A stretch of DNA of 64,000 nt from Linum tenue (lineage: Eukaryota > Streptophyta > Magnoliopsida > Malpighiales > Linaceae): positions 4,588,001 through 4,652,000 of the forward strand of contig CAMGYJ010000011.1 of the NCBI GenBank assembly GCA_946122785.1. Direction: 5' to 3'. A model generated the notes under the pieces. That model was given only the letters and a program-made list of their open reading frames with translations. It did no database searches and was not told where the DNA came from. The translations under genes were made by a program, and so were the position numbers. Position 1 is the stretch's first letter; every line of letters begins with the position of its first letter. Below, in pieces: positions 56,162 to 64,000 of the stretch.

Positions 56162-57847
56162 ATGCCGTGCTTCAGCTGCGGACACGGATCCCTAGCCCGC
56201 GACGACACCACCGGGAGTCTCGTCTGCGAATCATGCGGCACCGTGCAAGAATTCCGCAATTTCGAGGATCGGGCCGTCGGTCCGAGCGGTGGCGGCCAGC
56301 AAGGCTCCTTCGTCCGCGTTGGCACTTCAGGCACAGGCGGTTCATTGGCGTACAAAGAGAAGAAGGTATACGAGGCCGGTAAGATCATCGACGAAATTAC
56401 GCTTAGGTTGAACTTGAGTGGTAGAGCTGTGAATGAAATTAGGTCGATGATTGATCAGATTACGGAAGGTGAATATGGTTCGGACGATTGGTTCCATGTA
56501 CTGGTTGGTGCTTGTTCTTATGTTGAAATGAGGGTTCAGAACAAGGCCTTTTCGATTGGGGAGGTGAGCGAAGCGGTTGGGTGTGATGTTTATGAGCTGG
56601 GGAGGATGGTCGCTCGGGTGGTTGAGCATTTGGAACTCAGGCTTCCCGAGTTCGATATAGTGAACGCTTTCGAGAGGGTTGTGACGAATTTGGCGAGTTT
56701 GGGGAGGGTTGATGGTGATAGGGTTGGCAGGATCAGAAAGCAAGGTGTTTTTTTGATACAGTGTGCGATTAAGTGGTTTTTGACTACTGGGAGGAGGCCG
56801 TTGCCTGTGGTAGCAGCTGTGCTTGTGTTGGTAGCTGAGTTGAATGGGATTAAGGATGTGAAGCTCGAGGATGTGGCGAAAGACGTGAATGCTTCTGTCG
56901 TCACTGCCCGGTTGAGGTATAAGGAGCTGCTGGAGACGCTTGTGGAGGTAGCTCAAGCATTGCCGTGGGGGAAGAATGTGACGGTGAAGAATGTTGTAAA
57001 GAATGCTCCACTTGTAATTCGGTATATGGAGTTGAAGTCGACTAATACCTGTGGCAAGGACATTGAGAATTTTCAGAGTGCTGTGTTTGATCTTGGTGAG
57101 ATGATTAGTGAGTGCTTGAGAAATGAAATTACTTATGGTGCTGAGGATGATAGTCAGGAAGTAACTCATGATTCTCAGAATGCTATGATAGAAGACAGAA
57201 GATCAATTGCTGAAGTTGGGCATGCTGACGTGGATAATCTTCAGCTGTCACACGAGTGCTTGTCATTGGCCTATGAGAAGTTCTTGGAAGAAGGTGGCGG
57301 TGATAGGTCTGCTAAGGTGAGGGGGGATGTTCCTAGTCAGCAGGAACAAAGAGGTGTTGAGGTTTATGCAGCAGAATGGTGGAACGGCAAATCACAATTG
57401 AGCAAGAAGCTTTTGCTTGCGCAGATATTGGAAAACGATGTGGGATTGGAAACCATGCCTCCGTCTTTTGTGAAGGGTTGTCTGGATGCGGAGAAAAGGA
57501 GAGCGAAGATAAAAGCTGCAAAGCTGCGTCTTAAAAGGGCTGGGTGCTCGTTTAAGGCAACTGATAAATCGGATATTAGGAATACTGACCTTGTGGATTG
57601 TGCATACAGCAAGAAAAGGAAAAGAAAAAGAACAAGGAAGGAGCAAACTATTGATTGGGAGGATTTTATCATTGAAGCCCTTCTTGTTCGTCAGGTGAAA
57701 GAGGAGGAAATTGAGAAGGGGTACTACAAAGCCTTGTTAGGTTTGCATGTGTTCAATTCTGGGATTAATGTAAAAGATTCTGATGTAGGAGCTACGCTTA
57801 CCAAGCTCAAATATAGATCTAATGTCTCGAGTCTTGACCCACCTTAA
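56162..57847 (+). CDS. PTF2: Plant-specific TFIIB-related protein, PTF2/MEE65 type
   Basis: Nuclear TFIIB-family transcription factor; the Arabidopsis relative acts in pollen and embryo development. Intronless, 561 aa. The start is chosen at 56162 because the N-terminal zinc ribbon begins at once: CxxC at 3/6 and CxxC at 22/25 (CFSCG, CESCG). The frame stays open upstream to 56063 but adds only non-conserved sequence. It continues GTSGTGGSLAYKEKKVYEA, then two cyclin-like TFIIB repeats (about residues 85-290), including GCDVYELGRM and AFERVVTNLASLG. The C-terminal half is acidic then basic (KKRKRKRTRKEQTIDWEDF near residue 480-500), likely a nuclear localisation signal and BRF-like tail. It could be confused with BRF1, but the short ribbon and lack of other BRF blocks favour PTF2. 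Confidence 0.88.
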   Translation: MPCFSCGHGSLARDDTTGSLVCESCGTVQEFRNFEDRAVGPSGGGQQGSFVRVGTSGTGGSLAYKEKKVYEAGKIIDEITLRLNLSGRAVNEIRSMIDQITEGEYGSDDWFHVLVGACSYVEMRVQNKAFSIGEVSEAVGCDVYELGRMVARVVEHLELRLPEFDIVNAFERVVTNLASLGRVDGDRVGRIRKQGVFLIQCAIKWFLTTGRRPLPVVAAVLVLVAELNGIKDVKLEDVAKDVNASVVTARLRYKELLETLVEVAQALPWGKNVTVKNVVKNAPLVIRYMELKSTNTCGKDIENFQSAVFDLGEMISECLRNEITYGAEDDSQEVTHDSQNAMIEDRRSIAEVGHADVDNLQLSHECLSLAYEKFLEEGGGDRSAKVRGDVPSQQEQRGVEVYAAEWWNGKSQLSKKLLLAQILENDVGLETMPPSFVKGCLDAEKRRAKIKAAKLRLKRAGCSFKATDKSDIRNTDLVDCAYSKKRKRKRTRKEQTIDWEDFIIEALLVRQVKEEEIEKGYYKALLGLHVFNSGINVKDSDVGATLTKLKYRSNVSSLDPP

Positions 57848-58583
57848 TTGAAGAATCTTCTGCTTGACTACTTGTACTTTTGGTAAATATATACATATAT
57901 GCTTCTGAACTTGAATGGCTCCGGGACTATGTTTGTATATAATAGAGGAACTTTCTCTTTACATTATGTGCTTCCAATCCACATTCTTAATATACATCGC
58001 TATCGAAATTAGAACCAGATCAATGCACTTGGTGTTGGCTCTGAGGTACAGTGATCGTATCTGCTTTAGCATAGAATGACTGCTTCTATTGTGTGCACTT
58101 TTACTCTTGAAAACTATTAGTCATCACTTCTCCTCTGCTTTCTCCGAGGTACTGACTCTTTTCTCTATTTTCCGGTTAGTGAGCTTTATTTATAATATAG
58201 AAGTGAATTTGTCAGCACGCAGTGCTTGATTTACTTGTTGGTATCTTCAGAACCATCCTGTTTCCTTTGTTACGTCTTGTCGATCGCTAGATGGATCATC
58301 TTTTGGGTTGTTTTTATCTCATCCTGGAACCAAAGCTTCACTGCTGTTACCCATGTTGAACATATTCGATTTGCGACAGGTACAAGATGCATACCAAGCT
58401 TGGTCTTGAGAAATCTTCCAATTAGTGCAAGGATAACTTTATTTATAACTGTTTAGAGAGTTGTGGCAAAACTCTATATGCACGAGAAACACTATAAATT
58501 GCAAAATGCAGCTAATGGATTAGCTATGTTGCAGAATGGGGAAAACATTTTTTGCTTCAAGGTGGGCTTGGTATATGTTGTTA
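57848..58583. other. 3' flanks of PTF2 and DUF538 genes (convergent)
   Basis: No coding signal; the region must hold both 3' UTRs. The 76-codon plus frame at 58226-58456 has no motif. Confidence 0.4.
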
Positions 58584-58994
58584 TTACTGGCCAGCAGCAA
58601 ATGCCTCAGCTGGGAAAGTCTTGGTAATCCCTGCCAGGCTCTTGAAGTGAATTTTTCCAGTTGCCGCTTCGCCAACAATAATCTCACTGACCGGAGGCCA
58701 CAGGATGAGTTCTTTCGCCTTGACGCCCTTGAGCTTCTTGATGTTCTTCTTGCTGATAAACCCAGTGATCTCTTTGTCATAACTGACACTCTTGCTGATC
58801 ATCTTGAACACATGCTCCACCTTCTTCTTTTGCAGGATCCACATGTACCCGGTGTCCTTGACGAATCCAACTTCAATCACATCTTCCAACGGAAGCAGTC
58901 CATGAGGGAGTTCGAACTCTTCAAGGAGAGCCACCGCCATTTTCAGCCCTTCTCCATGACCATTCTTCACAACTCCTCCTGCCTTCTCGGCCAT
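58584..58994 (-). CDS. DUF538 domain protein
   Basis: Plant-specific small protein of the DUF538 family (bactericidal/permeability-like fold has been proposed; function unclear). Single exon, 136 aa from ATG 58994: LLEEFELPHGLLPLEDVIEVGFVKDTGYMWI and ITGFISKKNIKKLKGVKAKELILWPPVSEI are the family's characteristic blocks. An in-frame upstream ATG at 59072 would add 26 Ser/Thr-rich residues; I prefer the MAEKAGG start, usual for this subgroup. It has no signal peptide with that start. It lies tail-to-tail with PTF2. Confidence 0.88.
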   Translation of the reverse strand: MAEKAGGVVKNGHGEGLKMAVALLEEFELPHGLLPLEDVIEVGFVKDTGYMWILQKKKVEHVFKMISKSVSYDKEITGFISKKNIKKLKGVKAKELILWPPVSEIIVGEAATGKIHFKSLAGITKTFPAEAFAAGQ

Positions 58995-59690
58995 TGTTGC
59001 TATTAAGATCCTTGAACTGGTTGCTGTTGAACTGGTTAGCAGCTTGGATGGAATTGCTACCAGGTATACCACTGTATGTATAGTGAGTAGTCTTGTGCAC
59101 TAGGACAAAACTTGGACTGAGAAGCCAAAGTAACTAGCTTTGTTTGAACCTCCAAGTTGGAGATTAATGGCATTGAGAGGGAGAGCAGCTGTCTAGAATA
59201 GAAGAATCTGGGTTATTGGGCGGGTTCTCGGAGTGCAATACAATGAAGACGTTCCACGTTCTTGGCCACTTGAGATGGACAAGGAAATTATCTGAGTTCC
59301 CGAAGTGAAAATCTGTCTTCATGGAACTGGATCCTTTGTGTAACGACAGGGAACGGGATGAAAGGTTTGTTTGTAATGCCTTTTACTGTTGCTTCGTAGC
59401 CATTTTAGTGTTCATTTTGCGTAATCAACGGCCCCTCAAAAGAAAGGCTGTTCAAGACGTGGTAGAATTGCTGGACTGGAGCCTGTCAATTTTATCACTT
59501 TAGCAACTCCTCATCTTGGAATCAGAAGTAGAAACCAGGTTTATTTCATGGGTGCCTGTTATTTGGTCCAGTATGGTAGAGTAACAATCAAAATAACAGA
59601 GTTCAAAGATTTGTTTGATAGTCACTTGGCAAACTTCCTTGACTTGATATATTTGCTGAAAATGGTATTCTTATACCTGCATCTGTGCTA
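58995..59690. other. Upstream region of DUF538 gene
   Basis: Probable promoter of the minus-strand DUF538 gene. Nothing else recognised. Confidence 0.4.
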
Positions 59691-59747
59691 CATATCTTAG
59701 CTTATGTGTGGTGTACTGCTTTGTTTGTAGTATTTGCTTTTCTGCAG

Positions 59748-60410
59748 CTGCCACTTCTCCTAGGAGTTCCCTTCTTAGAGAAACTTGTTCCTCCAAGCGC
59801 CCGTATCTTTGTGGGCAAAACTGGTAAGGAGTTGTTTCTTATTGATGGCCAGCCCAACATACCGCCTCTTCGTCTAAGAATGACATCAGATTGTGAAGAA
59901 GGCAAATTTCTGTAAGTATAACAAAAGCATGTTCTTAACCGTTAGTAACTATTATTTGGTTTCCATATTTTTGGGGCATTTTGATGCCGCATAGTGTATT
60001 CAAATGTATCTTGTGACCGTATCCTAATATGCATCATATACCATTTTATAAGATATCCTTACTTTCTTCCTTAGCTTTGGGATCAGTTTCCTTTACACAA
60101 TTAACTAAGACATGGTTAGGCGGCGTCCTCCATTACAAGGGAGACAGAACTTATGAACGTGAGGCTTGTTGCTTTAAGGAAACATCACTTGTTGACTGGT
60201 GTGGTGCCTGACTATATGCATGTTTGGCACTATGCAGCCCCCCTCGACGATCATTGGAGTTAGAAGCACGTTGTAGATGTCGAGTTCTGCCCTCCAGTCT
60301 CTATCGACGGCCCCCATTTCCTGCATGAAGCAACAAAGGCCAAAGCAGCAGCACAGAATGATCCCAGCAACAAGAATACAGCAGAGTATCGCGAACTCAT
60401 GGAAGGTAAA
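59748..60410 (+). pseudogene. Unidentified gene remnant (two or three exon-like segments)
   Basis: 59748-59911 is preceded by TTTTCTGCAG and followed by GTAAGTA, and reads LPLLLGVPFLEKLVPPSARIF then VGKTGKELFLIDGQPNIPPL and RLRMTSDCEEGKFL. After an intron-like gap, 60155-60410 reads NVRLVALRKHHLLTGVVPDY, MHVWHYAAPLDDHW, a stop, then HVVDVEFCPPVSIDGPHFLH and EATKAKAAAQNDPSNKNTAEYREL. The text has normal protein character and conserved-looking aromatic/Gly/Pro residues, but a stop (60262 area) and no credible start make a decayed or partial gene likely. I do not recognise the family. Confidence 0.5.
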
Positions 60411-62227
60411 AGAGGAAAAAACGACTAAGCGCTCCATTCCCTCTTTGGTATTCATCATCGATTTCAACAAAACTCTTATGTCTGGTGACATTCTATTACA
60501 TTTTGTCATTTACACTTGTTATGTTTTTCCCACCCTCTGGTTGGCAGAGGTGATACAGTGTCTGCAGCAGTTGGGATAGAGAAAGGTGGATGTAAGCTTC
60601 CACTCAGCATTCTGGCCATTCTTTTTCCCACAACAACATACACGTACCCTTCCCTCTCTAACTCGATCCTCAATTTTGCTTTCCCTTACCTCCAGTTTAT
60701 CACAGTTCAACCTATACCTTCTGTCAGGTAAAGAACAAATGGTTCCATAATGCCGCTTATAATGCCGGTGCAGGAGTTATCGCTCATGTTGCAGAAAGCC
60801 TGAAGCAGCAAGAACCTTCTTCCTACTTAACTGCCAGCCTGTAGTTTGTTGAAGTACTGAATGGAAGTAAAAAAGATCAAAGTCTCTCTATTTCTTCCAC
60901 AGGTGGAATTGGAATACCAGAATCCCCCCCATTACACAGCTTTAGGATGAATGTAGTAGTGTAGCAGTGAAGGGAATGGATGTAATTGTTTGGATTTCCC
61001 TGAAATCAGTGTAGTTGCAGCAAAAGCCTACTTGCTTTGCAAGTTGCAACTGCATCTGTCACCGAAAGCAAATGCGTCGCTTTCTTGTTGCCATACTGTT
61101 GAGGCGCAGATTTTTTTTCCAGAAAATGAAAAATGTGAAGATGAAGAAGTCAATCATGAACCACTTGCAAAAGCTCTCACCAAACACAACCTTATTTAGT
61201 TATTAGATGGCATTTAATCGTAGACCTGAGTCATATAGTTGCATTGTGCATGACCTCATTATTTGTTTGCTTATTTATGTTTGACTTTTGTATGGTGTAC
61301 CTACATTATAATTTAGTTTGATCCGATCCGATCTACTATGGTCATGGTCGCTACTTGATAAGATCTCGTAACTAAAGCGTAACTCTTAATTATTTGACCG
61401 ATATTTTAGCCAACGCATAGAGAAATAAGACTGAGGAAGAGGGAGGACCGAGACGAGAGTGATGGACCATCGAAGAGAGATGAAGACAAGATGTCATTAA
61501 CAAAATGTACTTATTGTCATTAAAAAAAAAAGAGAATATAATGGAGCGATACAATTTAACTGAGCACAAGTCCTTAATCACCAAATGGGGGGACTCACAT
61601 CACATTCTCCAGCCAGTAGCCACACTAATTACTTTGCATATTTCTCCCATTTTTTTTCTACTGAAATACTTTTTCTTGTCAACTTGATTTTTGAATAATG
61701 AATCTGCAACTTATTGCTGCAATTGGGAAGTGAGAAGTTCATTGTATTGTTTGGCATAAGGAATCCAATGGAACATGTATAATTTTTAGTATAATAATTA
61801 TTTTTATACACGTATTTTTGGTGTATATGAATCTGCAACTTGCTCTTGTCCTCTTGGTGTTTTCGTTTTCCCTGTCCTCTCTGCAAATAGTGGCTCGATT
61901 AGGGAACTAAAGGCCACTTTGATGTTAACAAAGTCTTCCTTCCTTTCTTCTATGATAATTAGAAAAGGACACATGAGAAGATAATTCTTTCTTGTAAATT
62001 TTTCCTTCACAATAGAGAAAATTGTACACATCGAAAGCGACCACAATAAGGCGATATGATTGCAAGACATGGTCTTAGTACTTTTCTTGTTTTCTGATAT
62101 GTTCTGAGCCTTAGTGTCTAAATTACATATAATTTTATTCTAATTATTTAGGACATTATCTCATATTTTAACTACAATGAAGTTGTAAATAAGTGAGAAC
62201 CTTAGTTTCTCGAATAATTTAGCTACA
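60411..62227. other. Intergenic, no gene seen
   Basis: AT-rich. Several 60-100 codon open frames without motif or plausible splice context. Confidence 0.4.
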
Positions 62228-62632
62228 AGCACTTATCGGGTAAATGACACATTTGGTCACTGAGATTACTAAATCGTGTCATACTTAGTCACTAGAAAAA
62301 TTTAATATCAATTTTGGTCACTCGAATTACTGAAACAGGTCACATTTGGTCACTCTTCTGTAGCCTCTGTCCAACTCCGGTCACTCGAATTATTGAAAAA
62401 TCTCACATTTAGTCACTCAGATTACTGAAACATGTCACATTTAGTCACTCTCCCAAAAGTTTCCATCCAACTACATTAATGGAGTTGGACGGAAACTGAC
62501 GGGAGAGTGACTAAATTTGACCAGTTTCGGTAATTCGAGTGACCAAAATTGATATTACTTTTTTTTAGTGACTAAACATGACACAATTTAATAATCTCAG
62601 TGACCAAATGTGTCATTTACCCAGCACTTATC
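62228..62632. mobile_element. Mutator-like MITE with long inverted arms, 385 bp
   Basis: The element (62238-62622) consists almost wholly of two inverted arms of about 130 bp starting GGGTAAATGACACATTTGG. The target duplication is AGCACTTATC, 10 bp, perfect (62228-62237, 62623-62632; 9-10 bp fits Mutator-like). The arms are built from repeats of 'ggtcactcgaattactgaaa'. It can form a strong hairpin. Confidence 0.9.
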
Positions 62633-63515
62633 ATATCATAGTTTGATTCTTGAATTTTTAATAAAAAATGAATATTTCTATTTTTTTTTAAATTACATAC
62701 TCATATGAATCAACCTACCTCAACTTGCATCCCGTGATAAATTATCTGATTCGCACCCAACCTGTCACAAGTTCTACTTATAAGTTTATATTGTTATTAT
62801 TGTTATAAGAGTGCGCCTGACTTTTGTGTCTTGTCTCCTATGTATGAGAAGTTCTTGATGGATAATTACTTATCGGCTATCGGGTTTAACTAATGTTAGC
62901 CGGTTAGTAACCGATGTTCAGCCCGTTAACCGGCTAATTGATTAAGGTCAACAACCCAAAATGGAAAGTCTCTCTTTAGTCTTTAATTAGTGGAATGCCT
63001 AATTTGTATGATATAATTTTTTTTGGGTCTTAATGTATGATATAAATTGATAATATACATAATGTTGTAAACTTGTAATAATAAATCACTAAAGGAAAGT
63101 CGCGGCAATTAGTTCCAATTTTTTTGCTCTTAATTATGATTACACGCCAAATCACCAACCAGCCAATCACCAACGTCCACCTCTTTTCCGTACCTGTATT
63201 TTTTCCACGACGGGAGTAGGAGGGCGACAGCGACGCCGTTTCCCACAGCGCGTGTCTCTCACGGTTCGGATCGCGAGTGGAGTAGCGCCTACTGCCACTG
63301 GGCCGGCGTCTCCCGCGGACCCGGGTCATTCTCGGGTCGCGACTCCGTGTGTCTCACCCTCCGTCCTATTTCTTCTTACAATCAGCCCTTCTTTTTAGAG
63401 AGAGAGACAACAAAGCAGCAAAAGAGAGCGAGCGGGCGAGAATCTAGAGCGAGAAAACGAGAGTGAAGTCTCAGCAGGCACTAAGCTGATCCTTTCCCCA
63501 AACCACAGATCGATC
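62633..63515 (+). promoter_or_regulatory. Promoter and 5' UTR of the 14-3-3 gene
   Basis: AT-rich to about 63130, then GC-rich near 63200-63350. A purine-rich leader (agagagagagac, 63397-63470) leads to the start codon. No clear TATA box. Confidence 0.45.
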
Positions 63516-63588
63516 ATGGCGGCCACAAGTGAACGAGACAGCTGCGTCTACACAGCGAAGCTCGCTGAGCAAGCTGAGCGCTACGAAG
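63516..63588 (+). CDS. 14-3-3 protein, first exon (partial)
   Basis: ATG 63516 starts MAATSERDSCVYTAKLAEQA followed by ERYE(G), the N-terminal helix of 14-3-3 phosphoserine-binding adaptor proteins (VYxAKLAEQAERYEEM). The exon ends at 63588 with donor GGTACG, phase 1, where plant 14-3-3 genes often have their first intron. The remaining exons lie beyond the window. 63589-64000 is intron 1. The dimer-interface residues of helix 1 are intact, so this is probably the start of a working gene. Confidence 0.9.
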
Positions 63589-64000
63589 GTACGCTGATTG
63601 ATTCTTCTCCCTTCTCGTTCCATCTTTTTCTCTCTCTCAACTCGTCCGTATTCCTGTTTTGGTTGCTGATAAAAATTCGAGGAAGCGGAACTATGACGAC
63701 TGGATAGTACTGGATATTTTGATTCCGCGTAGGGATCGTTTCGGTGTTCTGTACTCCCGTTCTTGTAGGACCGAGATTTAGAGGAAATGAAGTAGCAGTA
63801 TGATTCTTGAGTTCTTCCTCGAGATTCTTGACCACTTTGTTACCTTTCGTTCGTACAGTCTGAATAATGCTGGATCGCTTCTCTTTCTGAGCGTATAGCT
63901 CTTTAGATATGGTAGTTATCGTGAATGAGCGGCGATTATTCACTTATGTATGAGTGCCTATGGAGGAATCGGGTGAACTAATAAGGCGTTCGACAAGAAG
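63589..64000 (+). other. Intron 1 of the 14-3-3 gene (incomplete)
   Basis: T-rich, non-coding; no acceptor followed by the expected MVEFMEKV-like exon is seen before the window ends. Confidence 0.7.

Noticed and set aside
56342..57169. 275-codon minus-strand open frame opposite PTF2
   Set aside because: It is the antisense shadow of a strongly supported TFIIB-related gene and has no recognisable domain of its own.
60174..60509. 111-codon minus-strand frame with a hydrophobic Cys-rich segment
   Set aside because: It is antisense to the more protein-like plus-strand text and its Cys/Leu content comes from reading GCA/CAG-rich codons backwards.

Overview
The window is nuclear DNA of a flowering plant, most likely a eudicot. 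The evidence is small-exon genes with GT-AG introns, plant-specific families (PTC52, PTF2, DUF538) and a dense load of plant-type transposable elements. I cannot name the species from sequence alone.

Layout. 0.2 kb: tRNA-Gly(GCC). 0.35-4.6 kb: a decayed Ty1-copia element. 4.85-8.17 kb: a complete 14-exon ATG7 gene (autophagy E1 enzyme, minus strand). 8.49-18.66 kb: a tandem array of PTC52/ACD1-like chloroplast Rieske oxygenase genes: copy A, a shattered pseudogene carrying nested transposons, then copy B. 19-38 kb: a transposon-rich gap holding a 5'-truncated LINE, a probable Helitron end followed by about 11 kb of AT-rich sequence with no recognisable gene, and a young LINE with a 1016-codon open frame. 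38.74-40.79 kb: PTC52 copy C. 40.8-51 kb: a deletion-derivative copia element, a 3.1-kb Mutator-like element full of palindromic 'accagt/actggt' motifs, and several MITEs. 51.5-54.3 kb: a lipase-like alpha/beta hydrolase gene. 56.2-57.8 kb: an intronless PTF2-type TFIIB-related gene. 58.6-59.0 kb: a DUF538 gene (minus). 59.7-60.4 kb: an unidentified gene remnant. 63.5 kb: first exon of a 14-3-3 gene running off the window.

Host genes. ATG7 and PTC52 copy A are head to head with 322 bp between start codons. The three PTC52 copies keep all Rieske, mononuclear-iron and CxxC residues but have lost different introns: B lacks intron 2 and C lacks the last intron. B and C also share a C-terminal extension absent from A. 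Two of the genes have MITEs very close to their starts (PTC52-B and PTF2).

No clearly new protein system was found. The strongest unexplained signals are the palindrome-dense Mutator-like element at 45.7-48.8 kb, the near-perfect foldback element at 13.2-14.3 kb, and the differential intron loss in the PTC52 array. Exon boundaries were placed by eye from splice signals, reading frame and agreement between copies; they have not been tested against transcripts.
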